Part shown: one piece after another, positions 34,269 through 45,951 of the stretch
Position numbering within the stretch: the first letter of the stretch is position 1
Layout: every line of letters starts with the position of its first letter
DNA from: Hibiscus mutabilis
Lineage: Eukaryota > Streptophyta > Magnoliopsida > Malvales > Malvaceae
DNA: 64,000 bases
Direction: 5' to 3'
NCBI GenBank assembly: GCA_019671005.1
Contig: CM033718.1
Span: 22,138,014 to 22,202,013 of the forward strand
Program-made: the position numbers and the translations under genes
The notes under the pieces: model-generated
Told to the model about the DNA's origin: nothing
Seen by the model: the letters and a program-made list of their open reading frames with translations, nothing else
The model's database searches: none

Positions 34269-35250
34269 AGTACATAACCATTTGAACCCAGCACTCATCG
34301 AATCCCATATTAATCATGACCAATCAAAGAACTTCCCAATCCACTTTATCGTAAGCTTTCTCTAGGTCGATCTTGAGCGCCATAACCCTAAAAGAGCACT
34401 TCATTTTCTTTTTTATGGCATGAAAAACCTAGTGAGCGATAATAATATTATCATAGATCATACGACCATTCAAGAAGGCCGATTGCATGGAAGGGATGAT
34501 GTTGAAGAAAAATCTTTAGTCTTGATGCGAGGATCTTGGAGTTCACTTTGAAGATAAAGTTGCAAAAACTAATGGGATGAAAATGATTGACTTAACAAGG
34601 GGTTTTCTTTCAGGATTAAGACTATGTTGGTACGATTTAGGTCCTTATCAAGAATCTCATTAGAGAAAAATACAGTCACCATATCAATTAGATCATTTTT
34701 AATAGCCACCCAAAAAGTGTGATTGAAAATGTCGAAGAAACCATCAGGGCCTAAAGCTTTAAGAGCACCCATACTGAAAACCGCTTCACAAATTTCCTCT
34801 TCAAGAACATCCCTGTAGAGAGGTTGGTTTATACCCTTCAATATTGATGGAGTGGTCTTTGGTGAATAGCCTTTTGAAATGACTCTTAATATGTCCCATT
34901 ATATCAGACTCTCCCTCAAACCAATTGCATACATCATCTCTGAGTTTACAGATGGAATTGACTCTTCGGTTCTAGATAGTGCTAGCGTGGAAGAATTTAG
35001 AATTCTTATCACCGAAGTTGAGCCAATCAACTCTAGCCCTCTGATGCTAGTGTCTCTCCTCACTCTCCAATAGTTTATTTAGTTCTGATTTCAACCGTCT
35101 AACTTTCTCCTTTGTAGTCTCGGATAAAGGACAATCTTGAAGATCCAACAATCATTGCTTGGTTTCATCGATAGTTCTTCTGTTCTGGCCATACTTCTTT
35201 CGGCTCTATTTTCGAAGTTTAACCCTTGTATAATTGAGCTTCATAGCGAA
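34269..35250 (-). pseudogene. LINE reverse transcriptase, N-terminal fingers part
   Basis: The frame has EEEICEAVFSMGALKALGPDGFF, read in parts. This is the 'K-A-P-G-P-D-G' block of L1 RTs with Leu in place of Pro. NDLIDMVTVFFSNEILDKDLN and TNIVLI follow. The sequence from 34260 to 34560 continues RT blocks 2-4 in broken frames. The upstream part (34880-35250) is the linker between endonuclease and RT. Confidence 0.75.
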
Positions 35251-35303
35251 AGATTTTGGATTACTAGAACCCCCCCCCCCCACCCCCACCCCACCATCCC
35301 AAG

Positions 35304-35683
35304 CAGCAGGGGCGTATATACCATATCATTTTCTTATAAAAGTGATCATTCATATAAAAGTGTGAGAAGTCATTTTAGATGGTTTCGGTTACTTACAAAT
35401 AATATAAAATGTTTTGTGTTCAGAGCATTAGTTGTAAAAATGATGTTTTGGGATGATTTGAATAGGGAGAAAATTTGTATAGACTAATGTGAATTCCTCT
35501 ATACATTTGTTTTATTAAAGAGAGCTAATAACTAAATCATAGTGAACCTCTTACATATATACATTCAGTTATGAACATCGTAAGTTATTTTGATAATTTA
35601 TTCAATCTACTCTTATATTACATGCGATTGTATTTATTATCGGTGGGTGAACTACCAAGTTTAAATTCCTAGATCCGCCCCTG
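35304..35683. mobile_element. hAT-type MITE
   Basis: Target duplications of 8 bp, ATCCCAAG, lie at 35296-35303 and 35684-35691. The right end is CCGCCCCTG and the left end CAGCAGGGGCG, giving the inverted repeat CAGGGGCG, with three extra bases (CAG) at the left end. The 380-bp length, 8-bp TSD and CAGGGGCG ends fit a non-autonomous hAT element. It sits in the LINE linker between endonuclease and RT. A C-rich run (35268-35290) lies just outside it. Confidence 0.8.
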
Positions 35684-35691
35684 ATCCCAAG

Positions 35692-36560
35692 AATTTTTGA
35701 CATTAGAGAAACATTCCATCTCCAGTAGCCATTTAGATTCAAATTTAAAGTTATTCTCTCTTCTTTTTTAGCCTTCAAGAAGGAGAATAATTAGGGTATG
35801 GTTCAAGGTAATGGCTGCAACCAGTACTCAAACAAATTTGGGGAACACCAAACTTCATTCTCCTAACGATAGAATTCTATCCAATTTCTCAAGAATTGCC
35901 TCTTATTCACACCTCAAGTTTGACCAAGTAAAGGAGCCCCCTTTGATAGGGATTTCCACCATTCCAGATTTCTTAAGAAAATCAAAGTACCATTCGAGCT
36001 TGTAATGGATCAAATGGATTCACACCTATTTTTTTCTTCTTTCTATCGAATCACATTGGAGTCACCAATGATGTACCATTTACAGTCTCGATGAGGTTTC
36101 AACACGGCTAGCTCCTCCCAAAACTTGTGTTTCTCTTTAACATACAGAGGAGCATAAATAAAGGAACAATACCAATCCCCTTCGCCATTAACAAACACTA
36201 AAGTATCGATGAGATTAAGTTTGTCTTTTAGTATGGAAACTATAACCTCCTTGGACCACCAAAGAGATAAAGCAGCGGCAATACCTTTAGGGTCAACACA
36301 ATGGCTCTCACTAAATTTTAATCTCCTTTTAATTTTCTTCAAGGTATTTCTTCTTTTGGTTTGTTTCGTTAAGGAACACGACACAAGGTTTATGTTTGAA
36401 GATTGCATCTTTGAGGGCTCTCACCGTGTCCGAGTTCCCTAGACCTCTAACATTCCAGGCAAAAATTACAATACCACAACAGATCACGACAAGGAAAAAT
36501 AAAAGGAAAGAGCATAACAACAAGCACTTAGAAGCAAAGAATAAAACTAACAAAGTTCTG
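35692..36560 (-). pseudogene. LINE endonuclease domain
   Basis: The minus-strand frames read AWNVRGLGN (36450-36480), VVFLNETNQKKKYLE, SESHCVDPKGIAAALSLWW, NGEGDWYCSFIYAP and IGDSNVI. These are the blocks of the LINE apurinic/apyrimidinic endonuclease that nicks target DNA: the WN-RGL start, the E-T-N/K catalytic Glu and the GDFN-like Asp/Asn, here GDSN. A frameshift near 36400 and a stop near 36045 break it. The remainder (35760-36000) corresponds to the domain end. Confidence 0.8.
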
Positions 36561-36765
36561 ACCGAGAAAAAAATTCAGTAAAAACCAACCAGCAATGTCG
36601 GGATAACCAAGAAAGTTTAAAGAACATCCAAGGAACAATAGAAGATCTCATAAGAAAAAAGACGAACTTGTGACCCAAAGCAAATCCAGCGAGAAAAGGA
36701 GCCCTTAATCAGAAAACACCTAGCTGGGGAAAAGATGACGAACCCAAAAACAGTGACATCATTGA

Positions 36766-39700
36766 TAGGGATGGGCACGAAACTCGAATCCTACATGTTC
36801 TGATCCAATCCGATCCGATAGGGTCAGATTGTTTTTTAAAATATTCATGTTCGGGTCTGGTGGAATATGTGAGAAATTTGGGTTTAGGTTAGAGTTGGGT
36901 TTAGGGTTAAAAACACCCTACCCAAATCGAATCGGGTACTTAAATAATATTTTTATTTTTTTTTATTTCATGCTATACTGTATCTTACCTCTTAGTTTTA
37001 CTTTTACCCTTTATTTTTTCGATTCCGCCCTAAATTCTCCTTTCCCTAAATCACTCGATTTCACTCTTAACTCTTCCATTCTTTTGGGTTTCATTTTGAT
37101 CTACAGATCTCTATTGTTTTGACGTTTCCATTCGCAAATCTTCACTATTCTCACACTTTCTTCAGGTATGCGTATATATATATATATTTTTTTAAATTTT
37201 ATTATCTTTGATTTTTGGATGCTACTCAACCATTGTGAAGTTTTGTCGATATGCAAATCTCTATTGTTTTTCTTTTGGGTTTCTTTTATTCACTGGTTCT
37301 TCTCTTTAATTTTTGGATGTTGCTCAACCATTGTGAAGTTGTATTGGTTTGTATTGCCCATTTTAGATGCATTGCTAAATCTATGTAACATTTTTTTTTG
37401 TTAAGGTATACATTAAAGAAGACGTGAAGTTATTCTTTGTAACAAAGGAACCCAAGCCTCTTCACTTAACTTCACATACTGCCATGACTTTGAATTTAGT
37501 TATCCATTCAACCATCCATCCATATTCTCTTTTTCTTTCTTGAAACAATTAAGGAATATCAGTGGTGGAACATGTTCATCGTTTGCACATCTAATTATTA
37601 CACAATTAAGGAAAATCACCATCGGCTTTTATAAAATAAACTACTTTAAGCAACTATATTGTCTAGCTCTTAAATCATAATAGCTCTGCATAGGTTAAAG
37701 ATGTTTTTGATGCAAGTTTTAGTAGAATATTTCTTATGGAAATTTTGTTAATAAACTACTTTGTTTCACTTTTTAATGCTCGTAATAAGACTTTGAATGA
37801 TGGAAACTATTTTAATAAACTACTGTATTAAGTATTAACAATTGTTATATGCATGTGTTAGTATATTTTCATATTGAACAATGAATAAAAATAATTTTGA
37901 CATTATTTATATAGGAAATGTCTAATGTGGGGCAGAACTCCGTTACGTCATCTCCGACTTTCAACTCTCCTAATTATCAACCGAAGAAAGTCAATCACCA
38001 ACCTTAACGGGGGACACAAATCCTATATTAAGTCAACCTAATGTGGTGGTTGAAGATTATGTGTCAAATTGAAGCAACTCATCGGAGTTAAAATCTATAG
38101 TATGGAAGCACTTTAAAAAGGAAAATATCAATAATGAGAGGAAGGCAATTTGCAATCATTGCAAGAAAAAGTTTAATAGAAATGGGAAACGCCATTTGCG
38201 GGATCATATGAGAAGGTACAATAAGCGAGGTTAATTAGACATTCGACAACAAGTCCTAGTTGCTAATCAAAGAAAATTGGATGGAAATGTGACAGTGAAG
38301 GCTGCCTCATTTAATCAAGATGTTGCAAGGAAGGAGCTTTCTAAAGTGATAATCTTGCATGATTATCCTCTATCTATAATGGATCACGTACAATTCAAAA
38401 AATATTGTTTTAATCTAAAACCCTTGTTTGAAATGCCTTCCCACAAAATAGTAAGGCATGATATTTTCAATATATTCGAAGAGAGAAAGATAAAAAATGT
38501 CCATGTCAGAGGCTAATGAAGGACGGATTGCAGTCACAACTCATATGTGGACTGCAGATCACCAAAACAGAGGAAACATGGTTGTTATTGCCCATTAGAT
38601 TGATCCACTCCTGGACTTTACAAAATTGAACTTAAGGTACTTTTTAAACATATTTTTACCGGTTAGTTAGATTTTAATATGAGTCAAAATTTATATATTT
38701 TAATTATTGTTTAAATAGGTTTGAATACGTGTTAACACCGCATATTGCGGATGTCATTGCTTCTACTTTAATGAAATGTTTTCTTAATTGGAATATTGAT
38801 AGAAAACTTACATCTGTCACAGTTGATAACTGTAGTGTGAATGATGATGTGGTTAGACTATTAGTTGATAAATTGGATGGTGGAACACTATTGCGTAATG
38901 GGTCGTTCTTTCACATGCGTTGTTGTGCACATATATTACATTTAATTGTTAAAGATGGAATGAATGTGCTTGAAAGTGATATAGAAATAATCCTTCAAAG
39001 TGTCAATTTTTGGAGTGCTACTCCAAAAAAGATGAGAAAGATTTGAAGAGGCAACATATTAATTGCGGATTCTGACCATTAACAAATTATGTGGTGATGT
39101 CCGAACATGATAGAATTCAACCTTTTTGATGCTCCGAACAACTCTACCTTATAAGATTGTTTTTTCACATTGTGTACAATTACATCAGGATCTTTTGTAC
39201 ATGATCTTACCAATCAAAGATGATTGGGTCTTTGCAGGGAAAATTGTGAAAATTTTAAGTTATTTTATGATATCACCGAAGGCTTTTCAGGAACGAAATA
39301 TGCAGCAACTAATCTTTATTTTTCGAGTATTTGCAAGATTAGAGTGTTATTGAATGAATGGAAAATCCATACTAATGACACTATTTCAAGCATGACAAAC
39401 TTCACGTTGGAGAAATTTGAGAAATATTGGAGTAGTGTGAATGATATCATGGGTGTTGTCACACTTTTAAACCCAAGAAACAAAACACATCTATTGGAGT
39501 ACTACTTTGAGAAGATTTTTGGGGTTGTTGTTGCTGAATATGAAGTTAAAAAAATTATGCAATTTTGTCAAGATTTGGTCTCACAGTACGAAGAAAAATA
39601 GCGTCTTCAAAGAATTATTCTCAATCATCCAGCACTATATTTCTATCTAGTGTTCCAGTTGCTTTGGGAGACCAAGGTGAGTTTGAAGCTTATCTATCAA

Positions 39701-40650
39701 GGAAGAAACAAAAGAAATTGCAAGTCAAATCTGATTTAGATCGTTACTTGGAATCAGAGCTTCTTCTTAACACACCAGACTTTGATATATTGAATTGGTG
39801 GAAGATAAACGGGCCACAATTTTCTATACTCAAAGATATGCCAAAGATATTTTTGCTATATCAATTTCTACCATTGCTTCAGAGTCTACATTTAGTATTG
39901 GAAGGAGATTGGTGACCGCACGTTGTAATAGACCCCTTCCATTAACGGTAGAAGCTTTGACATGTTCTCAAAATTGGTTATTGGCTGAATAAGATATAAA
40001 CATGCTTATGTGTAGTTTTTGTTATCTTTTTACTTATATGTTTACATATGATCTCTTATTAGATTTTATTTTTATATATGTCATTTTAGAATCAAATTCA
40101 AGTGAAGCATACTTTAATGAAGATGGTGAAATCGAGAAAGAAGAGATAATGATAATTATCAAATTTATATTTATTTCTTTTATTACAATCTTGTTTATAT
40201 CTATTGATTTATGAGTTTATGATGTAGGATTTAAATGGTTAGATGAGATTGAAGAATATGAGGCCGATAACAATTGACAATGGAAGTTTTTTTCATCGGA
40301 TGTTTATGTTTACATGATTATGTCTCATTTTTATCTTTGTCTTTGAACTTTGAATTTATATTTGTGTTATGTTTGCCTTTAAGTTTGAACTTTGAATTTA
40401 TATTTGTGTTTGAACTTTGAATTATGGACTTCTAATTATAACTATTTTTTGTTTGAACTTTTTTATTTTTGTTAGAATTGTTATTTATTTATTTTATTTC
40501 TTTTTTTAATAATAAAAATTGTGAAAATTATTTTGGGTCGGGTTCGGGTGACATCTTTCTTAATCTAGATAGGGTCGGGTGGCAAGTGAAGGGTGTAAAA
40601 TTTTAGGTCGGGTTTGGGTGTGCTGAAAATCTGACCCGTGGCCATCTCTA
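36766..40650 (+). mobile_element. hAT transposon 1 (BED-finger type)
   Basis: Inverted ends are TAGGGATGGGCACG (left) and, reading inward from the right, TAGAGATGGCCACG. The 8-bp target duplications ATCATTGA (36758-36765) and ATCACTGA (40651-40658) match at 7 of 8 positions. Subterminal regions carry repeated CCGAT/TCGGGT words (36800-36930 and 40540-40640), as expected for transposase binding sites. The 3885-bp element encodes a BED-finger transposase with several frame breaks. It inserted into the 5' region of the LINE. Confidence 0.85.
37918..39992 (+). pseudogene. hAT transposase (RICESLEEPER/DAYSLEEPER-like), broken
   Basis: The start ATG is at 37918. A BED zinc finger follows at 38095-38220 (VWKHFKKENINNERKAICNH, then CKKKF and HLRDHM). 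The middle of the transposase contains MDHVQFKKY, THMWTADHQNRGNM and, after an 82-nt intron (38637-38718, GT...AG, in frame), TVDNCSVNDDVV with a likely catalytic Asp and MRCCAHILHLIVKDG. The C-terminal dimerisation domain is at 39730-39992 (ESELLLNTPDFDILNWWK, IFAISISTIASESTFSIGRR, VEALTCSQNWL). At least five stops or frameshifts (for example 38001, 38514, 39043 and 39600) inactivate it. Possible small 3' exons continue to about 40278. Confidence 0.85.
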
Positions 40651-40920
40651 ATCACTGATCAGAGCAAAGAATCGAGAAGAATAAAAAACCAAACATCACG
40701 AGCAAGAGCAACCACAAGGAAACTGCCAAACAACAGCCGACGACCTCAAAACTCGCTCCAAATACAGACCAAACCTATCGAGAAGACCAACGTTGATGCT
40801 AAAGAGAGAGAACCCAAACCATGAAGCAAACAATTGAGCAAGAATTTCTCTGGGATTTGCAAACATGAATGAGGATTTTGAGAGATTAGGCAAGTCAGGG
40901 ATTTTGGGGATTTTTACTTA

Positions 40921-41359
40921 AGCTATTTAATTTTTAAGGTCAATGATAAATCTATTGTATTATCACCTCAAAAATTGGAAGCTCTTCAAGCTGTGCATTC
41001 TCATATTTGTATACTTCAAGATAGGATGAAAGTCTAACACTAACATTTAAAACAGTGTAGAAAATTTGTTAAAAATTCTAAATTACTATTTATTTTATAG
41101 AGAGAGAATAGAAAGAGCATAATGTCTAATCCATTGACAATTACTTAAGATGAGGCACATACCTTAAGGTCGAATTATTCTTTTTTTATAAATTTGTTAT
41201 TAATTACAAAATACAATTTGTTTTTATAGAGAGAGTAGAAAGAGCATAATGTCTAATCCCTTGGCATTATGTGTCTTGAAACAAGCTCGAAAATATTATT
41301 CCAATAATATCAATCAAATATCAATGAGTACTAATTTATTTCTATTAAAATTGATGAGT
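40921..41359. repeat. AT-rich sequence with a diverged direct repeat
   Basis: A segment of about 45 bp (TTTTATAGAGAGAG..., AAAGAGCATAATGTCTAATCC) occurs at 41093-41144 and again at 41222-41264, a spacing of about 129 bp. It may be the remnant of the Copia element whose pol follows. Otherwise nothing is recognised. Confidence 0.45.
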
Positions 41360-42065
41360 GTACTTTTACGAAATTGATTGACGATGTATGTAATTGTTTT
41401 ACATGTGATAAAATACTTAGACTTTAATAATTGTTATGTGAATTTAGGAGATATCTTGTTTTAAATTTGATATAAGATACATGTGAAGCAAATATTATAT
41501 TAAATGTCAAAATCATAAAGAAAGATGGTGTTATCACTAGAATGTTAAGTTCACAAGATTTTAAAGAAGTTTGAACACTTCAGTACCAAATCTCTAAATA
41601 TTTTTTATGATGGTAATACTCAAATGAGAAAAAAAAATACATATGATCATGTTGTTTAGTCCGAGTTGCATAAATTATTAGAAATTGATGCACTTGATGA
41701 ATTTTATCAGACTTGAGACAACATATGTTATTTGTTGACTGAGAAAATATACACAAAATCTAATTTATGAGCATTAGATTGTTTTAGTCAAGTTAATGAG
41801 ATATTTGTATAGTACCATGAGTTATGGTATTTTGATTAGTTATTTTTATAGTTTTGAAAGAATACAATGATGTTAATTATATCTTATTCTAATGAGATCA
41901 AATCCACTAATGGTTATGTGTTCATCTTTGGAGCCTAGAGGTGGAATAATATTTTGAAATCCAATTAACCAAACAATTATATCAAATTTCGTATGAAGTT
42001 TGAATTTATTGTTTTAGAGTTGATTGATTATGAAACCAACAGATAGAAAAACTTCTTAGCATGTG
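41360..42065 (+). pseudogene. Heavily decayed Copia RT/RNase H fragment
   Basis: Scattered plus-strand motifs remain in several frames: EANIILNVKIIKKDGVI (near 41485, matching the DLGE-ADVILGIKI block), LMRYLYSTMSYGI (near 41805, matching VLRYLKGT-YGL), DVNYISYSNEIKSTNGYVFIF (read in parts near 41867) and KFEFIVLELIDYE (near 42000, matching E-EF-IAL). The order is that of Copia RT thumb into RNase H. Stops are dense and no LTRs were identified. It is much older than the other Copia sequences here. Confidence 0.6.
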
Positions 42066-42270
42066 TAACTTAGGTAAGATATAGAAAAAATTCTTAATTT
42101 AAGTAATGAAGCTAAAAGGTAAAAAAAAAAAAAACTTCTTAGTTTATGTAAGTTAAGAGATAGAAAAATTTCTTAGTATATGTAATAAAGCTAAGAGATA
42201 CGTAATTTCTTAGCTTGGGTAATGAAGCTAAGTGATGTAAAAACTTATTAACTTCTATAACAAAGCTAAG
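42045..42270. repeat. Imperfect ~45-bp tandem repeat
   Basis: Five or so units combine AAATTTCTTAG, TTTATGTAA and AAGCTAAGAGATA (around 42053, 42095, 42140, 42185 and 42230). Units vary in length and sequence. They directly follow the decayed Copia RNase H and may be its 3' non-coding repeats. Confidence 0.55.
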
Positions 42271-43129
42271 TGATAACTAACATATATTTCACTGGACACA
42301 AAATAGATAGTTTCAATATCCAAGCATTTTGATTGTCAAACGATAACAAATATTGTAAAGATTAAAATTTCAATAGTAAAAATAAACATTTAGTCTTAAA
42401 CCTGAGATAATAAAGCAGTTTTAAAGAGATTATGTAATATTGATTTATTATCTAATGTTAGAAATGATTTTGGTAGGGAGAAAATTAATAAGTTCAATAT
42501 TGAGGGGAATGAGCCTTATGTAAATATAAGAAATCAACAATGACAATAACTTAGTTTTTTACTGATAGTGAAAAAACTACAATTTTTTTGTCTATCATAT
42601 CTTGTAAGTAGTGTTAAAACAATAAGGATGGTGATGATGAGTAAAACTCTTAATCAAGTTCATATTTTTATATGTGGTGTATTAACCTACACAATACTTT
42701 TGATGGCTTGACCTATATGAGTGTGAGGTGAGTGTGCTTCTATGAGATTCATGACAAGATCTTTAGAGTATTCATGAAAAATCAGGCACACGCATGGCTT
42801 GAAGACGCACATCCACATTGAACAACAAAAATAAAGTATAATGTGATTGGCGAGATTTCTAATTTCTAATTATTGGTTAATAGAAACTTGTTTCACCAAT
42901 TATTTTGTAAGTTATGTCTCATTGTTTCTAGTTCTGGTTCATATTTCTAAAAAAAAAAAAATACCAGAATTCGATGCCTTAAACATGTGTATGAGATTGT
43001 TATAAAATATAAGGTATTTCGAAAGAACCAAATCTCACATTTCATAGAGAACCCTTGATAAGCTTGTTTATAAGTCATTATACATGATTGAGCTTCTTAA
43101 GAGCCAAGATAGGCTGATGGACTCGTGCA
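42271..43129. other. AT-rich sequence, nothing recognised
   Basis: No frame or boundary could be supported. It lies between the Copia remnant and the left end of hAT transposon 2. Confidence 0.4.
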
Positions 43130-43613
43130 TAGGGTTGTAAATGATACGAGACAGATCACATGCTACTCGAGATCAGTTCGGCCAACACTTGAATCGATTG
43201 GACTCGACTCGAGTACGAACTCGACTCTAGTTCTTAACGAGTCAAGCTACTCAATACTCGACTCGAAAAGCTTATAAGGTACTCGAAAAAAAGTATTTAA
43301 ATATTTATTTTTTATAAATAAATGATTAATAATCTTTACTTTTAAAAGTTATTTAATAATTTTTTAAAAATATTTTAGTAATAATAGACATGATAATTGA
43401 GATTTTCAATAACCAAAATTAAATATAAAAAATAGTCTACACTCTTCACTTTAAATTTTTACTTTAATAAACTGATATTTCTAATAAAAATGAACTAACA
43501 AATTAAATGGGTGAGATTTGAAAGACTCAAAGTTACAGATCTGCATCATTAATTCAAAATCTAAACCCAAAAGTTAAACCTAACACCTCTCATTCTACAT
43601 ATCTGTTGGGATG

Positions 43614-44859
43614 ATCAATCAATAATAAATGACCAAGAGGGGGTGAATTGGCAAATAAAAAAATGGTGGAAGCAATTGGAACGATAAAAAGATTGGGACA
43701 CAAGAATTTATAGTGGTTCAACCTTCTAACAAGGTTTGCATCCACTACCTTAGCCATCCACACTAAAAATTTCTCAAATCCACTATATTTGCTTTCCTTT
43801 TGAGGCTAAGGAGATAACCTTACAAACTCCCTTATGACTTGTACCCCAAAGTCTTAAGAACCCTCACAAAGAGATTACAAATAAAGCAAACTGAAAATCC
43901 CTCACAAGGTGTATTGTTTGCACAATTTTAAGTTCACTCTAACCCAATACTTGAATAAAATAGATACAATAAAGACCACTCAGGTGGGTTACAGGAATTT
44001 GACTCTAAAGGCTCAAAGATTGTTGGATGTGTGCTTGAATGCTTTTTGATAGATCAATAGTTGTTGCTGAAGCTTTGAAGATGTGATTTTATACCTCCCT
44101 CATTGATTTCTAGCTGTTTGGGTAGTTGAGATATTGAATAGAGCCATTAGGCTGCATTTTTCCCGCAATAAATGTTGTTTGGTGGCCAGGCATATCGATA
44201 CTCGAGCAAGCGTATCGGTACCTGCCATAAGAGGAAGGATTCGTTGTAAAAAGAGGTATCGATATGCGGGAAGCCGTATCGATACAGAGATTTCATTTTA
44301 TAAAGGCGTATCAGTGCGGTCCGTACCGTATCGGTACCAGTTTTGCTCACTAGAATCCTGATAACTTGTGCAATAAAAATCGTATCGATGCGCCTATAAG
44401 GGTATCAGTACGTGTTAACTGAAATTCAAAGTTATGATTCCAATAAACTAACAAGGCAACGGTCGAATATTTATTATAAAAGATTTGGAAAATCTTAACA
44501 CCCCGTACCGGTACACACAAAGGTAGTACTGATACTCGAAGGCAAATTGGTTCCCATGGTTGAATGTTGTACTGATACAACTACATGCGTATCGGTACCC
44601 TATAGTCATTAAGTATAAAATGAAATTTCAGTAGATAAAAACCGTATCAATACGGATAAGGGCATATTGATACTCTTATACCAATTTGGCTATTTCGAGG
44701 ACCAAAACACTTGGAGTTTAATTTTTTGACTTAGAAATAATATTAAGTTCAAATCATTGTCAATTTGTGAGTCTTTTTTAGTACTTAAAAAATTTATCTC
44801 TTTTTACAAAATAGTCCTTGAAATTTTTTGTTATATCAAAATCAAATATATGTTTTACA
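43614..44859 (-). mobile_element. Copia solo LTR, same family as 15514-16772
   Basis: It runs TGTTGGGATGATCAATC to ATGTTTTACA, 1246 bp, and aligns with the Copia 5' LTR along its length. It has a minus-strand TATAAAAT at 44086-44093 and a dense GTATCGATAC-type cluster at 44190-44675. No internal Copia sequence adjoins it, so it is a solo LTR. The flanking pentamers (ATATC left, TCATC right) agree at only three positions, so the TSD is decayed or not intact. Confidence 0.75.
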
Positions 44860-45951
44860 TCATCTCTATCTGATTGTACTCTCTCCTTCTTCTCAACTCT
44901 CTTTGAACCCTAAACTCTATCGTTCTCTAATCTCTATTGTTGCCTCAGTCTCTTACGGCGTCTCACCATATATTAACAAGAGAAGAAATTGCACCACGTA
45001 AAGTTCTTTTTGTGCGCTTGTTTAATGCACTTTTAGGCTATTAGTTCATGACTCTTGATTCCTATATTGAAGTAAGAGCTAATTTGCAGTTTTTAAGAAA
45101 TAAGAATAACATCTATAGTTGAGAATCTCTTTTTTTCACTTATACTTTTTATCATGGGTTACTTATAGTGGATTAGAAAACATATCATACAAGTTTTGGA
45201 TCTTATCCAATTTGAACTATGTCGAATAAGGATGAGGAAAATTGAGGGTTACAAACTGAAAGAAAGAATCAAGTTCCAAAACAAGGGAGCATATGCCCCC
45301 TTCCTTTCTTGCAATATGCATACCAATAGTTTTTCTACCATTATGTACGTTTTTTGTGATTGTGTGCTCGAAGTTAAAATGGGTAGATTTTCAAGGGCAT
45401 ATCTATCAAAACAAATATAATTACCTCAATAAGATATCAACTATTTTTTTGTCTCCTTTGTTTTCAAAATATGGTTCTCTTTGGGTTCTCTCTTACGAAT
45501 GGAAGGTTTATCCATTTTATTTACTAATTTATTAGTTATTATGTTTTCCTTTTTTTCTTCTTTCATTATTAGGAAGATAGTTCAACATGTTGTATTAAAA
45601 CACTGAAAAAAGAAAGAAGTTATTGTTTTTTCTTCAAGTGAATGATGTAGAATACTTTTCCTAGCAGCTCATAGTGAAGAATATTTACTTTTTGAGTAGG
45701 TTCCTTTAGCCGGGCAGCAAGGTGTCTGTATTTTGGTTTTTCTTTCTCAATAGAAGAGTTTCACGTTAGATTCTTTTATGTTAAGTCATTTTACTGAATT
45801 CTAAAATCTAATGTTACTTGTCGCTTGAGGTTGTCAACTATTGTTGAGGTTTTGATTAGTTTTCAGATGAGTTCTATAATTTATAAGAAAATGAAGTTGT
45901 TGATGGTGGCATATTGTTATTATTAATGTGTTGATATTTGTATTTTCAGAT
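44860..45951 (+). other. 5' region of hAT transposon 2
   Basis: A non-coding stretch between the solo LTR and the transposase ATG. It contains a pyrimidine-rich leader (CTCTCTCCTTCTTCTCAACT at 44881) and probably 5' introns. No protein motif is seen; the frames at 45196-45535 are short and unsupported. Confidence 0.45.

Larger units (their letters stand above)
29110..40920 (-). mobile_element. L1-type LINE with four nested insertions
   Basis: Read on the minus strand: a 5' region (40659-40920 and 36560-36757), an apurinic endonuclease domain (35760-36500), reverse transcriptase (35250-34269 and 31861-30998) and a zf-RVT region (29471-29110). The pieces are separated by hAT-1 (36766-40650), a hAT MITE (35304-35683), element C (31862-34263) and a Copia solo LTR (29477-30992). 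Each insertion has target duplications and the LINE frame resumes after each. The far 3' end and poly(A) tail are not recognised left of 29110. Stops and frameshifts show it is dead. Confidence 0.8.

Noticed and set aside
36829..37404. Hydrophobic plus-strand frames near the left end of hAT-1
   Set aside because: T-rich subterminal and 5' non-coding sequence of the transposon gives apparent membrane segments; there is no conserved domain.
43607..44864. Perfect TSD for the Copia solo LTR
   Set aside because: The flanking pentamers ATATC and TCATC match at only three of five positions, so I do not claim an intact duplication.
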